DNA from: Lamellibrachia satsuma
Taxonomy: Eukaryota; Annelida; Polychaeta; Sabellida; Siboglinidae
Length of the DNA stretch: 64,000 bases
Direction: 5' to 3'
Assembly: GCA_033239005.1 (NCBI GenBank)
Contig: BSQZ01000022.1
Coordinates: 5,935,501 to 5,999,500, forward strand
This document shows positions 1 to 12,400 of the stretch, piece after piece (position 1 is the stretch's first letter; the number at the start of each line of letters is the position of its first letter). The notes beneath the pieces were generated by a model. The model made no database searches and was not told the DNA's origin. It saw nothing but the letters and a program-made list of their open reading frames with translations. Made by a program: the position numbers and the translations under genes.

Positions 1-241
1 CTCACTGAAGTACTAGTAGTATGCTGATGCAGCACATTACAGTTTTACAAATTTCTGACAGTTCCAACATGAAATTTGTGATGTGATCAGGTCTCCAAAT
101 GTGTTTTTTGTGTGTTGAGGTACTCTGCCTACATTATAACAAGCATCACCATTATTAACAATAATCATGGAAGTTGTGTTGTTTTATTTAAAATTAAATG
201 TGTCTAGTTGACTTGTATTAGTTGTACACATACATTTTCAG
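1..241. other. Sequence upstream of the first recognised KANSL3 exon
   Basis: AT-rich. It ends in a polypyrimidine-poor but valid acceptor (ACATTTTCAG). It is probably an intron separating a 5' non-coding exon outside the window. No promoter elements can be supported. Confidence 0.4.
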
Positions 242-258
242 GAAGTCTGTGCGCCACA

Positions 259-485
259 ATGATTCACATGGTGCAGGAGGGCAACACCACACACATGGCA
301 CCTCGTGGTCGCAGCTCATTTCTGCAACAGCTCAGTAGGCGGAGCTACGAGCAGGACACAGACTTTGTTGTGCTCGACCATTCATATGCAAAACCTTGGA
401 GTGCCCATCCTGACGCCAGCAATGCTAAGCCTGTTCGTCTGCTCTTCATGACCAAATACCCCAGCACTGCAACGCAGGACAGCAG
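259..485 (+). CDS. KANSL3: KANSL3 coding exon 1
   Basis: The acceptor AG is at 240-241, so the exon itself begins at 242. I chose the ATG at 259 (A at -3); in-frame ATGs at 268 and 295 are alternatives, and 295 (MAPRGR) aligns best with the vertebrate start. The donor GT is at 486-487. The exon ends in phase 2 and joins exon 2 to give Ser. It carries the family hallmark [16 protein letters not shown]. Confidence 0.88.
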
Positions 486-3400
486 GTGACTTCTTGCATG
501 AATCTGGGGAACTGGCATCTGTCTTGCGATGACCTAATGTGGAAAACTAAAAAGCAGAATTTGTACACTGTAATTTGTTGAAATTGGTGTATTTTGGAAC
601 TCACAAATATTAAGTGTGAATACTTGATAAATATCACTGATATCGATTGTTGACACTGGGTTCAATTACAAAAAATTAATTACAATTATCATTTCATGTA
701 CAATTAGTCAACTACACAAGTTACCAAATGTTTTAACTCAATTCCACCATTTCAATTACACGTGTGTGTTGGACCAACTGTTTATTCCAAGTGTTTTCAG
801 TATTTGTTGGTAAGTGTTTTGCTGAAAATGTTGCATGGAATTTATAAAAGTGTGTGAAATAGCACTATATTGATTGGTTTGCTCAGGTAAGGTTTGTGCT
901 ATGAAAAAAATACTGTAATTAATTGTAATTGATGCAATTAATTTAAATTTCAAAACCAGAATCCATTATAAATACCGTATTTTGTTTGTAATCAATTACA
1001 AATACAGCATTTTGTCTATAACTAATTATAAATAAAAAAATTTGCCTGTAACCAAAAACAAACATTTGCCTGTAATAAGTTACAACTACAACTTTGTCTG
1101 GAATCAATTACAAATACACATTCATAATTGGACCCAGTCCTGACTGTTGAACACTGAGATTCCTAATTGGGAGTACTTAATGAAGGTGATAATTTCAGTT
1201 ACACAAACCCAACCACAGACGTAGTGGACGTTCCACCGCTGACCACACCGGGTTACGACATGACAAAGGCGAGGTCGGTCATGAACGAGTGTGAACGCCA
1301 TGTGAACTTTGCCAGGGCCGAAGAAGTTCCAGATGACTGGGAAGACCGCATCACTAGGTACAGTTAGACCAGGCGTTCCCAACCCTCCCCCCCCCGAGTA
1401 CTGGGATGATCAGTTGGGTACAGGTCTCCATTATTTATATTTCTAAAGTTATAATTTTTTTCTTGGTGTTGCTGCACAGATCTTTTTTGTGAAGTAGATG
1501 TCTTTACCCGTCTGTTCTACCCATTGTTGTCGCAGGCGTCTGTGATGTTCTTGTCCCATCTTTGTTGTGAAGTAGATGTCTTTACCCGTCTGTTCTACCC
1601 ATTGTTGTCACAGGCATCTGTGATGTTCTTGTCCCATCTTTGTTGTGAAGTAGACGTCTTTACCCGTCTGTTCTACCCATTGTTGTCGCAGGCGCCTGTG
1701 ATGTTCTTGTCCCATCTTTGTTGTGAAGTAGATGTCTTTACCCGTCTGTTCTACCCATTGTTGTCACAGGCATCTGTGATGTTCTTGTCCCATCTTTGTT
1801 GTGAAGTAGACGTCTTTACCCGTCTGTTCTACCCATTGTTGTCGCAGGCGTCTGTGATGTTCTTGTCCCATCTTTGTTGTGAAGTAGACGTCTTTACCCG
1901 TCTGTTCTACCCGTTGTTGTCGCAGGCGTCTGTGATGTTCTTGTCCCATCTTTGTTGTGAAGTAGACGTCTTTACCCGTCTGTTCTACCCTTTGTTGTCG
2001 CAGGCGTCTGTGATGTTCTTGTCCCATCTTTGTTGTGAAGTAGACGTCTTTACCCGTCTGTTCTACCCGTTGTTGTCGCAGGCGTCTGTGATGTTCTTGT
2101 CCCATCTTTGTTGTGAAGTAGACGTCTTTACCCGTCTGTTCTACCCGTTGTTGTCGCAGGCGTCTGTGATGTTCTTGTCCCATCTTTGTTGTGAAGTAGA
2201 CGTCTTTACCCGTCTGTTCTACCCATTGTTGTCGCAGGCGTCTGTGATGTTCTTGTCCCATCTTTGTTGTGAAGTAGACGTCTTTACCCGTCTGTTCTAC
2301 CCATTGTTGTCGCAGGCGTCTGTGATGTTCTTGTCCCATCTTTGTTGTGAAGTAGATGTCTTTACCCGTCTGTTCTACCCATTGTTGTCGCAGGCGTCTG
2401 TGATGTTCTTGTCCCATCTTTGTTGTGAAGTAGATGTCTTTACCCGTCTGTTCTACCCGTTGTTGTCACAGGCGTCTGTGATGTTCTTGTCCCATCTTTG
2501 TTGTGAAGTAGACGTCTTTACCCGTCTGTTCTACCCGTTGTTGTCACAGGCGTCTGTGATGTTCTTGTCCCATCTTTGTTGTGAAGTAGACGTCTTTACC
2601 CGTCTGTTCTACCCATTGTTGTCACAGGCGTCTGTGATGTTCTTGTCCCATCTTTTTTGTGAAGTAGACGTCTTTATCTGTCTGTTCTACCCATTGTTGT
2701 CGCAGGCGTCTGTGATGTTCTTGTCCCATCTTTGTTGTGAAGTAGACGTCTTTACCCGTCTGTTCTACCCATTGTTGTCGCAGGCGTCTGTGATGTTCTT
2801 GTCCCATCTTTGTTGTGAAGTAGACGTCTTTACCCGTCTGTTCTACCCATTGTTGTCGCAGGCGTCTGTGATGTTCTTGTCCCATCTTTGTTGTGAAGTA
2901 GACGTCTTTACCCGTCTGTTCTACCCTTTGTTGTCGCAGGCGTCTGTGATGTTCTTGTCCCATCTTTTTTGTGAAGTAGACGTCTTTATCTGTCTGTTCT
3001 ACCCGTTGTTGTCGCAGGCGTCTGTGATGTTCTTGTCCCATCTTTGTTGTGAAGTAGATGTCTTTACCCGTCTGTTCTACCCGTTGTTGTCGCAGGCGTC
3101 TGTGATGTTCTTGTCCCATCTTTGTTGTGAAGTAGATGTCTTTATCCGTCTGTTCTACCCGTTGTTGTCGCAGGCGTCTGTGATGTTCTTGTCCCATCTT
3201 TGTTGTGAAGTAGACGTCTTTACCCGTCTGTTCTACCCGTTGTTGTCGCAGGCGTCTGTGATGTTCTTGTCCCATCTTTGTTGTGAAGTAGACGTCTTTA
3301 CCCGTCTGTTCTACCCGTTGTTGTCGCAGGCGTCAGTGATGTTCTTGTCCCATCTTTGTTGTGAAGTAGACGTCTTTACCCGTCTGTTCTACCCGTTGTT

Positions 3401-6400
3401 GTCGCAGGCGTCAGTGATGTTCTTGTCCCATCTTTGTTGTGAAGTAGACGTCTTTACCCGTCTGTTCTACCCGTTGTTGTCGCAGGCGTCTGTGATATTC
3501 TTGTCCCATCTTTGTTGTGAAGTAGATGTCTTTACCCGTCTGTTCTACCCATTGTTGTCGCAGGCGTCTGATGTTCTTCTCCCATCTTTGTTGTGAAGTA
3601 GACGTCTTTACCCGTCTGTTCTACCCATTGTTGTCGCAGGCGTCTGTGATGTTCTTGTCCCATCTTTGTTGTGAAGTAGATGTCTTTACCCGTCTGTTCT
3701 ACCCATTGTTGTCGCAGGCGTCTGATGTTCTTCTCCCATCTTTGTTGTGAAGTAGACGTCTTTACCCGTCTGTTCTACCCATTGTTGTCGCAGGCGTCTG
3801 TGATGTTCTTGTCCCATCTTTGTTGTGAAGTAGACGTCTTTACCCGTCTGTTCTACCCATTGTTGTCGCAGGCGTCTGTGATGTTCTTGTCCCATCTTTG
3901 TTGTGAAGTAGATGTCTTTACCCGTCTGTTCTACCCATTGTTGTCGCAGGCGTCTGATGTTCTTCTCCCATCTTTGTTGTGAAGTAGACGTCTTTACCCG
4001 TCTGTTCTACCCGTTGTTGTCGCAGGCGTCTGTGATGTTCTTGTCCCATCTTTGTTGTGAAGTAGACGTCTTTACCCGTCTGTTCTACCCGTTGTTGTCG
4101 CAGGCGTCTGTGATGTTCTTGTCCCATCTTTGTTGTGAAGTAGACGTCTTTACCCGTCTGTTCTACCCGTTGTTGTCGCAGGCGTCTGTGATGTTCTTGT
4201 CCCATCTTTGTTGTGAAGTAGACGTCTTTATCCGTCTGTTCTACCCGTTGTTGTCGCAGGCGTCTGTGATGTTCTTGTCCCATCTTTGTTGTGAAGTAGA
4301 CGTGTTTACCCGTCTGTTCTACCCGTTGTTGTCGCAGGCGTCTGTGATGTTCTTGTCCCATCTTTGTTGTGAAGTAGACGTCTTTACCCGTCTGTTCTAC
4401 CCGTTGTTGTCGCAGGCGTCTGTGATGTTCTTGTCCCATCTTTGTTGTGAAGTAGACGTCTTTATCCGTCTGTTCTACCCGTTGTTGTCGCAGGCGTCTG
4501 TGATGTTCTTGTCCCATCTTTGTTGTGAAGTAGACGTTTTTACCCGTCTGTTCTACCCGTTGTTGTCGCAGGCGTCTGTGATGTTCTTGTCCCATCTTTG
4601 TTGTGAAGTAGACGTCTTTACCCGTCTGTTCTACCCGTTGTTGTCGCAGGCGTCTGTGATGTTCTTGTCCCATCTTTGTTGTGAAGTAGACGTCTTTACC
4701 CGTCTGTTCTACCCGTTGTTGTCGCAGGCGTCTGTGATGTTCTTGTCCCATCTTTGTTGTGAAGTAGACGTCTTTACCCGTCTGTTCTACCCGTTGTTGT
4801 CGCAGGCGTCTGTGATGTTCTTGTCCCATCTTTGTTGTGAAGTAGACGTCTTTACCCGTCTGTTCTACCCGTTGTTGTCGCAGGCGTCTGTGATGTTCTT
4901 GTCCCATCTTTGTTGTGAAGTAGACGTCTTTACCCGTCTGTTCTACCCGTTGTTGTCGCAGGCGTCTGTGATGTTCTTGTCCCATCTTTGTTGTGAAGTA
5001 GACGTCTTTACCCGTCTGTTCTACCCGTTGTTGTCACAGGCGTCTGTGATGTTCTTGTCCCATCTTTGTTGTGAAGTAGACGTCTTTACCCGTCTGTTCT
5101 ACCCGTTGTTGTCACAGGCGTCTGTGATGTTCTTGTCCCATCTTTGTTGTGAAGTAGACGTCTTTACCCGTCTGTTCTACCCATTGTTGTCACAGGCGTC
5201 TGATGTTCTTGTCCCATCTTTGTTGTGAAGTAGACGTCTTTACCCGTCTGTTCTACCCATTGTTGTCACAGGCGTCTGTGATGTTCTTCTCCCATCTTTG
5301 TTTCTGCTTTCCTCTGTTTCTGTTCACTCACCCTATTCCCATTACAAGGACATTATAGATGAAACAACATTCAAGATTCAGTTCATTCACATTCGACAAT
5401 CCTATGTGGGTGATGACATTTCTCTACTGGTGTTTAATGTTGACAAGAATATATTTTGTTGTTCTGTGAGTTATAGAAATAATTGTTCACGGACTACACA
5501 AAAGTGAAATTATTGCATTTGACTGTAATTTCAGCCAGTTTCATATCCCCTAAACAACCTCTAACCCAGATTGAGAACTCCAAATTAGACAAACTGTTCA
5601 GTAAATAAAACAATGTTGTGTTTATGCGTATATATATACTCTCTGTTAAATAATTTATTCAGTTTTGACAATGAGAATTACTTTGACTGGGCAATAAAAC
5701 TGAAGAAGGGCCTACGTGTCCACGAGGGAACTAGTACTAATGCCAAAACTGGATTTCCATATTCTTAGGTTACCATATAAAAATTTAGAGAAAACATTTA
5801 GCATTAAATAGGTGATGTTTGTAATTTGTTATGTTTTAAATATACATATTTATAAGGTCATTTAAGAACTTATTAAATTATAAATGAGCAAAATAAAAAA
5901 ATTATAACTCTGACTAGGATTGTTTTGTGTTTTATGTTAAGTTTTTTGTTGACTAGTATTTAACAAAGAAACTGCACCTAATTACCAATATTAAACATAA
6001 TTGTTTTTGAAAAAAATATTTTTGGCAAATCTAGCCTGTGTAAAAAAAAAACAGGTTTTGCCCATATATGGCATTCTGCACAGCGTGTATGAGTTGAACT
6101 GTGAACCTAGAAAAACACTGGTGTTAATATTTGAAATGTTGGCAGAACTGGATGGACAATGCAGCAGAATCGACTGTTTAACAAGGTGGTCAAGGCGCTG
6201 CAGACTGACCGACTGGCCAGACTCACATATGAAGGGGTAAGATAGTGCCATCAACGTACTGCTGCTGGTGGACAACAGTGAAAATAGGAGAATAGAAGTC
6301 ATGAATGTGCCACCATGTCTGTCAGCCACGCAGTTTAGATGGAATCGCTATTTTGTCATGTTTAATGTGTGAAATCCGTTGTTTTTTTATTATCCATCGA

Positions 6401-9400
6401 GTTATTTCCCCCAAGTTTGTTGCATTATGAAATGAACACTAATCGTTTTCATTTACACAACCATCACTACAAACTAAATCTGTGGTTCCACCTGATGAAA
6501 CTCAGTCAGAAACTTGATTTTATCAGACAGAATGTTCTCTTCCACCATTGGTGGAGTTTGAAAACATATGATGGAAGGTTCACCAGCTCCCAGATGCTGA
6601 TTGGCTGCTACTTCAACATCAAGATCAATTGTTACATTAAGTAGAACCAGTATCAATTATCCCCAACATTATTGTCCCAAAAATTGACCTTACCTATCAG
6701 CCTCACCTGGTTGTTTACATGGCCTCACCTGGTTGTTGACATGGCCTCACCTGGTTGTTGACATGGCCTCACCTGGTTGTTTACACGGCCTCACCTGATT
6801 GTTTACATGGCCTCACCTGGTTGATTACATGGCCTCACCTGGTTGTTTACAAGGCCTCACCTGGTTGATTACATGGCCTCACCTGGTTGTTTACACGGCC
6901 TCACCTGGTTGTTTACATGGCCTCACCTGATTGTTTACATGGCCTCACCTGGTTGATTACACGGCCTCACCTGATTGTTTATATGGCCTCACCTGGTTGT
7001 TTACATGGCCTCACCTGGTTGTTTACATGGCCTCACCTGGTTGATTACACAGCCTCACCTGGTTGTTCACAGTCCCTCACCTGGTTGTTGACATGGCCAT
7101 TTCTGACAAATTGGGACAAACAGTGATTGTAAAACAGCTTTGAGTGTGTGGGCATTTATTGTTAATTTTATATTAAGATGAGCCTAAAGTAGATAAAACT
7201 GTGTTCTTACAACAGTTGATGTTGTTACTTTAACCCATTACATATTTGTGGACCTGCCATGTTGATGGTCATTTGTATTTCGATCTTATATTGTTGAGTC
7301 TAGTTAAATGAGTCCATCCAGGTATGAAACAGTCATGTTAGTTTAATAACATTTGGACATGTAACAGTTTGTAGAGAAATTTTAGTAATTTTCCATTGTC
7401 ACAGCTAATGACTGAATTAATATTTGGATTACATGCAATAAATTTATGTCAACACAATTGTTAAAACTATGTTGTTTTCAGATGTTCTTTTGAAGAAATA
7501 TCTACTTGCACTTTGGGTCTACTTTTAGAGCGAACTTTGTGAATTTTTATTTATTTAAATCAACATCATGTCAATTAAATTAATAATTAATTATATTCAT
7601 CTGCAGCATCATAATGAACCGGTGGTGAGGCGTACTCACGTGGACAAGACGGCGAGACGTGTGAGACAGGCTTTAGCTGGCATCATGTGGGTAAGTAGGC
7701 TTCGGTTTTTATGCAGCCCTTTGTAGGAGTCCGTGTGACTCCCTACTTCAGAAGACGATGAATCCAGTGTTCAACTATTTGAGGTCAACGTGTGTGTACA
7801 TTGCCATTTTGAATAGGCTCCTATAATTATTGCAATACAGGCATTACATAAGATAACACAATAAAACTAAGCTTTAGGATTATATATGCATAGACATATA
7901 ATATAAAGTATATATAATATCTATACAGTAGTACCTGCCTTCAACGGACCCTCCGATGAGCGGACACCTGCTATGTCGGGACACTTTCTCAATGTACGGA
8001 CTGTTTTACCATGTTAATGTCCCTCTGATGAGGGGACACCTGGTGAATGCGGACAGCGGACAGCATATTTTGGTTTTCTGTCCCTGCTAAGAAGGACAGT
8101 AATAATCATTTTTGTGATTTTTTTCTCCAAATATTTTATTTCCAAAATGGCGACGGACAAACAGCACGGTGTGTAGTGGAAAAAAACAATGTTCTATCAC
8201 GGATTCAGATATAAGGCTGTTGGTCGTGGACCCCGATTTTCTGCCGCCGGGGGATATGCCAAATGGGCCTGCTTAAACCTACGTAGAATTGCTTTGACAA
8301 TTCTCAAGAAACAGGTGAACAATGTCAATGAAGGAATGTCAACCTGGTGTTTGTTTGACGCTGCCGCGGACATCAATCGCCGATGTTGGCTTCGCTTAGC
8401 CTTAGGCTTAGGCAGTTTGAAAGTGCAATCGAGATTCACAAATACGCCTCGCATAAGAATCAGATAAACAGTCTTAAATGCAATTTAGTATGCAGCACTA
8501 ATATGACACTGGGGTGAAATGGCATAATTCCAATCTAAACGACGCGAAACCAACATGCCAACTGCCAAACCCAAGGTGTAGAAAATACGAATTTGTCATC
8601 CGCATATGAAACGATGAATCGATGCTAAGTGGTGCATCATAAATTTATGCTTCGGTCGAAATCAGTTGAAAATCGAGGTGAAACGATTACTAATTCTGCC
8701 TATTGTCGTTTTTTATGTTTAATCAGCTTACACACTGTGTGAGTCAACTCATACACGTTTTCAGCTGCTCAAATCCAGGTTATTATTTTTGATTTGTAGG
8801 CCTATTAGTTCAGTACATCGTCATCATAGTTCCATAACGGTATACGTACATGTATTTTATTCATTTAACGATTAAACAGGGTGTGACATTTAAAAATAAT
8901 ACACGTTGATACTAGTTGATACCTGTTGCCGTATAAGACAGTGCTGCACACAGGGTGGAGTGTTTGCATGCACGGCGTTGTGCATCAGGTTTACCCTAGG
9001 AATAACAATGAGAGCAGGGTAGGGTGGAGTGTTTGCATGCACAGCATTGTGCGTCAGGTTTACCCTAGGAACAACAATGAGAGCAGGGTAGGGTGGAGTG
9101 TTTGCATGCACAGCGTTGTGCATCAGGTTTACCCTAGGAACAACAATGAGAGCAGGGTAGGGTGGAGTGTTTGCATGCACGGCATTGTGCATCAGGTTTA
9201 CCCTAGGAACAACAATGAGAGCAGGGTAGGGTGGAGTGTTTGCATGCACTGTGTTGTGCGTCAGGTTTACCCTAGGAACAACAATGAGAGCAGGGTAGGG
9301 TGGAGTGTTTGTATGCACTGTGTTGTGCATCAGGTTTACCCTAGGAACAACAACGAGAGCAGGGTAGGGTGGAGTGTTTGCATGCACTGTGTTGTGCGTC

Positions 9401-12400
9401 AGGTTTACCCTAGGAACAACAACGAGAGCAGGGTAGGGTGGAGTGTTTGCATGCACTGTGTTGTGCATCAGGTTTACCCTAGGAACAACAACGAGAGCAG
9501 GGTAGGGTGGAGTGTTTGCATGCACTGTGTTGTGCGTCAGGTTTACCCTAGGAACAACAACGAGAGCAGGGTAGGGTGGAGTGTTTGCATGCACTGTGTT
9601 GTGCATCAGGTTTACCCTAGGAACAACAACGAGAGCAGGGTAGGGTGGAGTGTTTGCATGCACTGTGTTGTGCGTCAGGTTTACCCTAGGAACAACAACG
9701 AGAGCAGGGTAGGGTGGAGTGTTTGCATGCACGGCGTTGTGCATCAGGTTTACCCTAGGAACAACAACGAGAGCAGGGTAGGGTGGAGTGTTTGCATGCA
9801 CTGTGTTGTGCATCAGGTTTACCCTAGGAACAACAACGAGAGCAGGGTAGGGTGGAGTGTTTGCATGCACGGCGTTGTGCATCAGGTTTACCCTAGGAAC
9901 AACAACGAGAGCAAGGTAGGGTGGAGTGTTTGCATGCACGGCGTTGTGCATCAGGTTTACCCTAGGAACAACAACGAGAGCAGGGTAGGGTGGAGTGTTT
10001 GCATGCACGGCGTTGTGCATCAGGTTTACCCTAGGAATAACAATGAGAGCAGGGTAGGGTGGAGTGTTTGCATGCACCGCGTTGTGCGTCAGGTTTACCC
10101 TAGGAACAACAACGAGAGCAGGGTAGGGTGGAGTGTTTGCATGCACGGCGTTGTGCATCAGGTTTACCCTAGGAACAACAACGAGAGCAGGGTAGGGTGG
10201 AGTGTTTGCATGCACGGCGTTGTGCATCAGGTTTACCCTAGGAACAACAACGAGAGCAGGGTAGGGTGGAGTGTTTGCATGCACGGCGTTGTGCATCAGG
10301 TTTACCCTAGGAATAACAATGAGAGCAGGGTAGGGTGGAGTGTTTGCATGCACGGCGTTGTGCATCAGGTTTACCCTAGGAACAACAACGAGAGCAGGGT
10401 AGGGTGGAGTGTTTGCATGCACAGCGTTGTGCATCAGGTTTACCCTAGGAATAACAATGAGAGCAGGGTAGGGTGGAGTGTTTGCATGCACCGCGTTGTG
10501 CGTCAGGTTTACCCTAGGAACAACAATGAGAGCAGGGTAGGGTGGAGTGTTTGCATGCACTGTGTTGTGCGTCAGGTTTACCCTAGGAACAACAACGAGA
10601 GCAGGGTAGGGTGGAGTGTTTGCATGCACGGCATTGTGCATCAGGTTTACCCTAGGAACAACAACGAGAGCAGGGCGTTGTGCATCAAGAACAACAGTTT
10701 AAACTGAATTCACTGCACCACAGGTAGTAAGTGCAGCTCTATTAGTGCCGCTGTCTTGGTGACGTCAACATAGAAAGAGGATGACGTGCGCAGCTGATTG
10801 CTGGACCATCTTGAGTCGATGCAGCAGGGTTCCAGTAATACCGTCTCAAGGCCGCGTTTCTGAAGTTGAGTCGCGATGTGACAAGCGCGTGTACAAGCGT
10901 CTTGCACGATCTGAGCAGCAGATATGATCGCATTTGCGCATTTCCACATAGTTGGGTGTAGGCAGTCCAGCAGGTGCGGCTAACATAGATCTAATTCTAA
11001 TTCACTAGCCTAGATACCGACAGCGGAGATCTGAGCCATATTTTCTTTAAAAAACCAACTCTGACTTGATGAGTTTGATTAACAGGACACAAAGTTGACC
11101 CAGTGGCTACACGGAATCCTTGTGGACAACCTCAGTCAACCATTGCTTACTGCGTACCTCGATGTGCTACAGACCCTCAAGTCTAAGGTAAAACCACTGT
11201 GTCACATACATTGTAAATAGTCACAACTCATTTATTTCTACATGATTTGTCAGTGATGGTTATGTAACATAGTAAGCAGTTAACTCCCCTTGTCTGTACA
11301 TCTAAATTAAGCCCACCTACTTGTTTCATAAACACAAGGTATGTGGAAAGGAAGTTGGAAGTACTTGCCTTGGAAGAGGCACTAAAAGCCACCGGTCCCT
11401 GGTTTCTATACCAGGGGAAGTAAAAGATCCCAAAAAGGGAACAATGAAAAGCATATGTAGATGTTTAAAAAATAATTCAAATCCACACTGTTTATGTGAC
11501 ATTATGTCGTGGACCCAGTATCATATCACTCGTGTGACTTACATTTATCTAAGAAACCTAGCAGTTGCCCAGTCTGACATGAAATCACACTACAATAAAC
11601 ATAGGTTGGTTTAAATAAGTCTGTATTTCAATACTATATGGTGTATACACTTTTTGGTTTATTTGACGATAGAAGTAGAGGGATATGTTTATTGGTAGCT
11701 CTTATGATGGACCTGAAACTTGAACTACTTGATTTGAATGTTGCATTGGTTTGTGTACTTGCCACTAGGTGCCACTGCTGATAGACAAGATGATTGCGCC
11801 GTCAAAGAGCAAATGTGGAACAGCAACAGCTGAAGCGTTGAACTTGCTCCTGAAGAGACCGTGGGACCCCGTGCTCAGTATGATGACACACAATAAACCT
11901 GTGAGTGCTCAAGGTGTTCAACTCCTTTGTCTTCTTCTTTTTCAGCACTTCGCACATTCTGTTGATTGACACCAAAATTTGCTGGTCTTGTGGGGCCTCA
12001 TTCAACTAGTCAACCTTTTTCAGAACCTTACGCCACTGAGGGTCGTCCCTGCCAGGGGGGCACTGCCAGGGTCGTCCCTGCCAGGGGGGTCACCGCCAGG
12101 GTCGTCCCAGAGGGATCAGGGTGCATGTTGTCTGCAGTGGTTCTTTTATGTCCCCAATTATTGAGACGGGACTGACATTAATGTGATCGTCCGAGTCACG
12201 AGGGAGACAGTCCCCAATGTTAAGAGTAATGAGGGAGACACAGTCCACAATGTTAATAGTCATGGGGGAGACAGTCCCCAATGTTAAGAGTCACAAGGGA
12301 GACACAATCCTCAATGCTAAGAGTCACGAGGGAGACACAATCCCCAATGTTAAGAGTCACGAGGGAGACACAATCCCCAATGTTAAGAGTCATGAGGGAG

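Noticed and set aside
1524..5228. Long open frames (690 and 438 codons +, up to 355 codons -) encoding 26-residue repeats
   Set aside because: By-products of a stop-free 78-bp unit (3n). Open on both strands, inside a KANSL3 intron, and broken wherever a unit loses 2 bp.
8189..8467. Possible transposase N-terminus after the Tigger-like end
   Set aside because: No DDE or CENP-B-type motif seen in any frame and no second terminal repeat found.
8890..10707. Repeat proteins of nearly 600 codons on both strands
   Set aside because: A 69-bp stop-free tandem unit explains both; no start context, no flanking exon logic, intronic to KANSL3.
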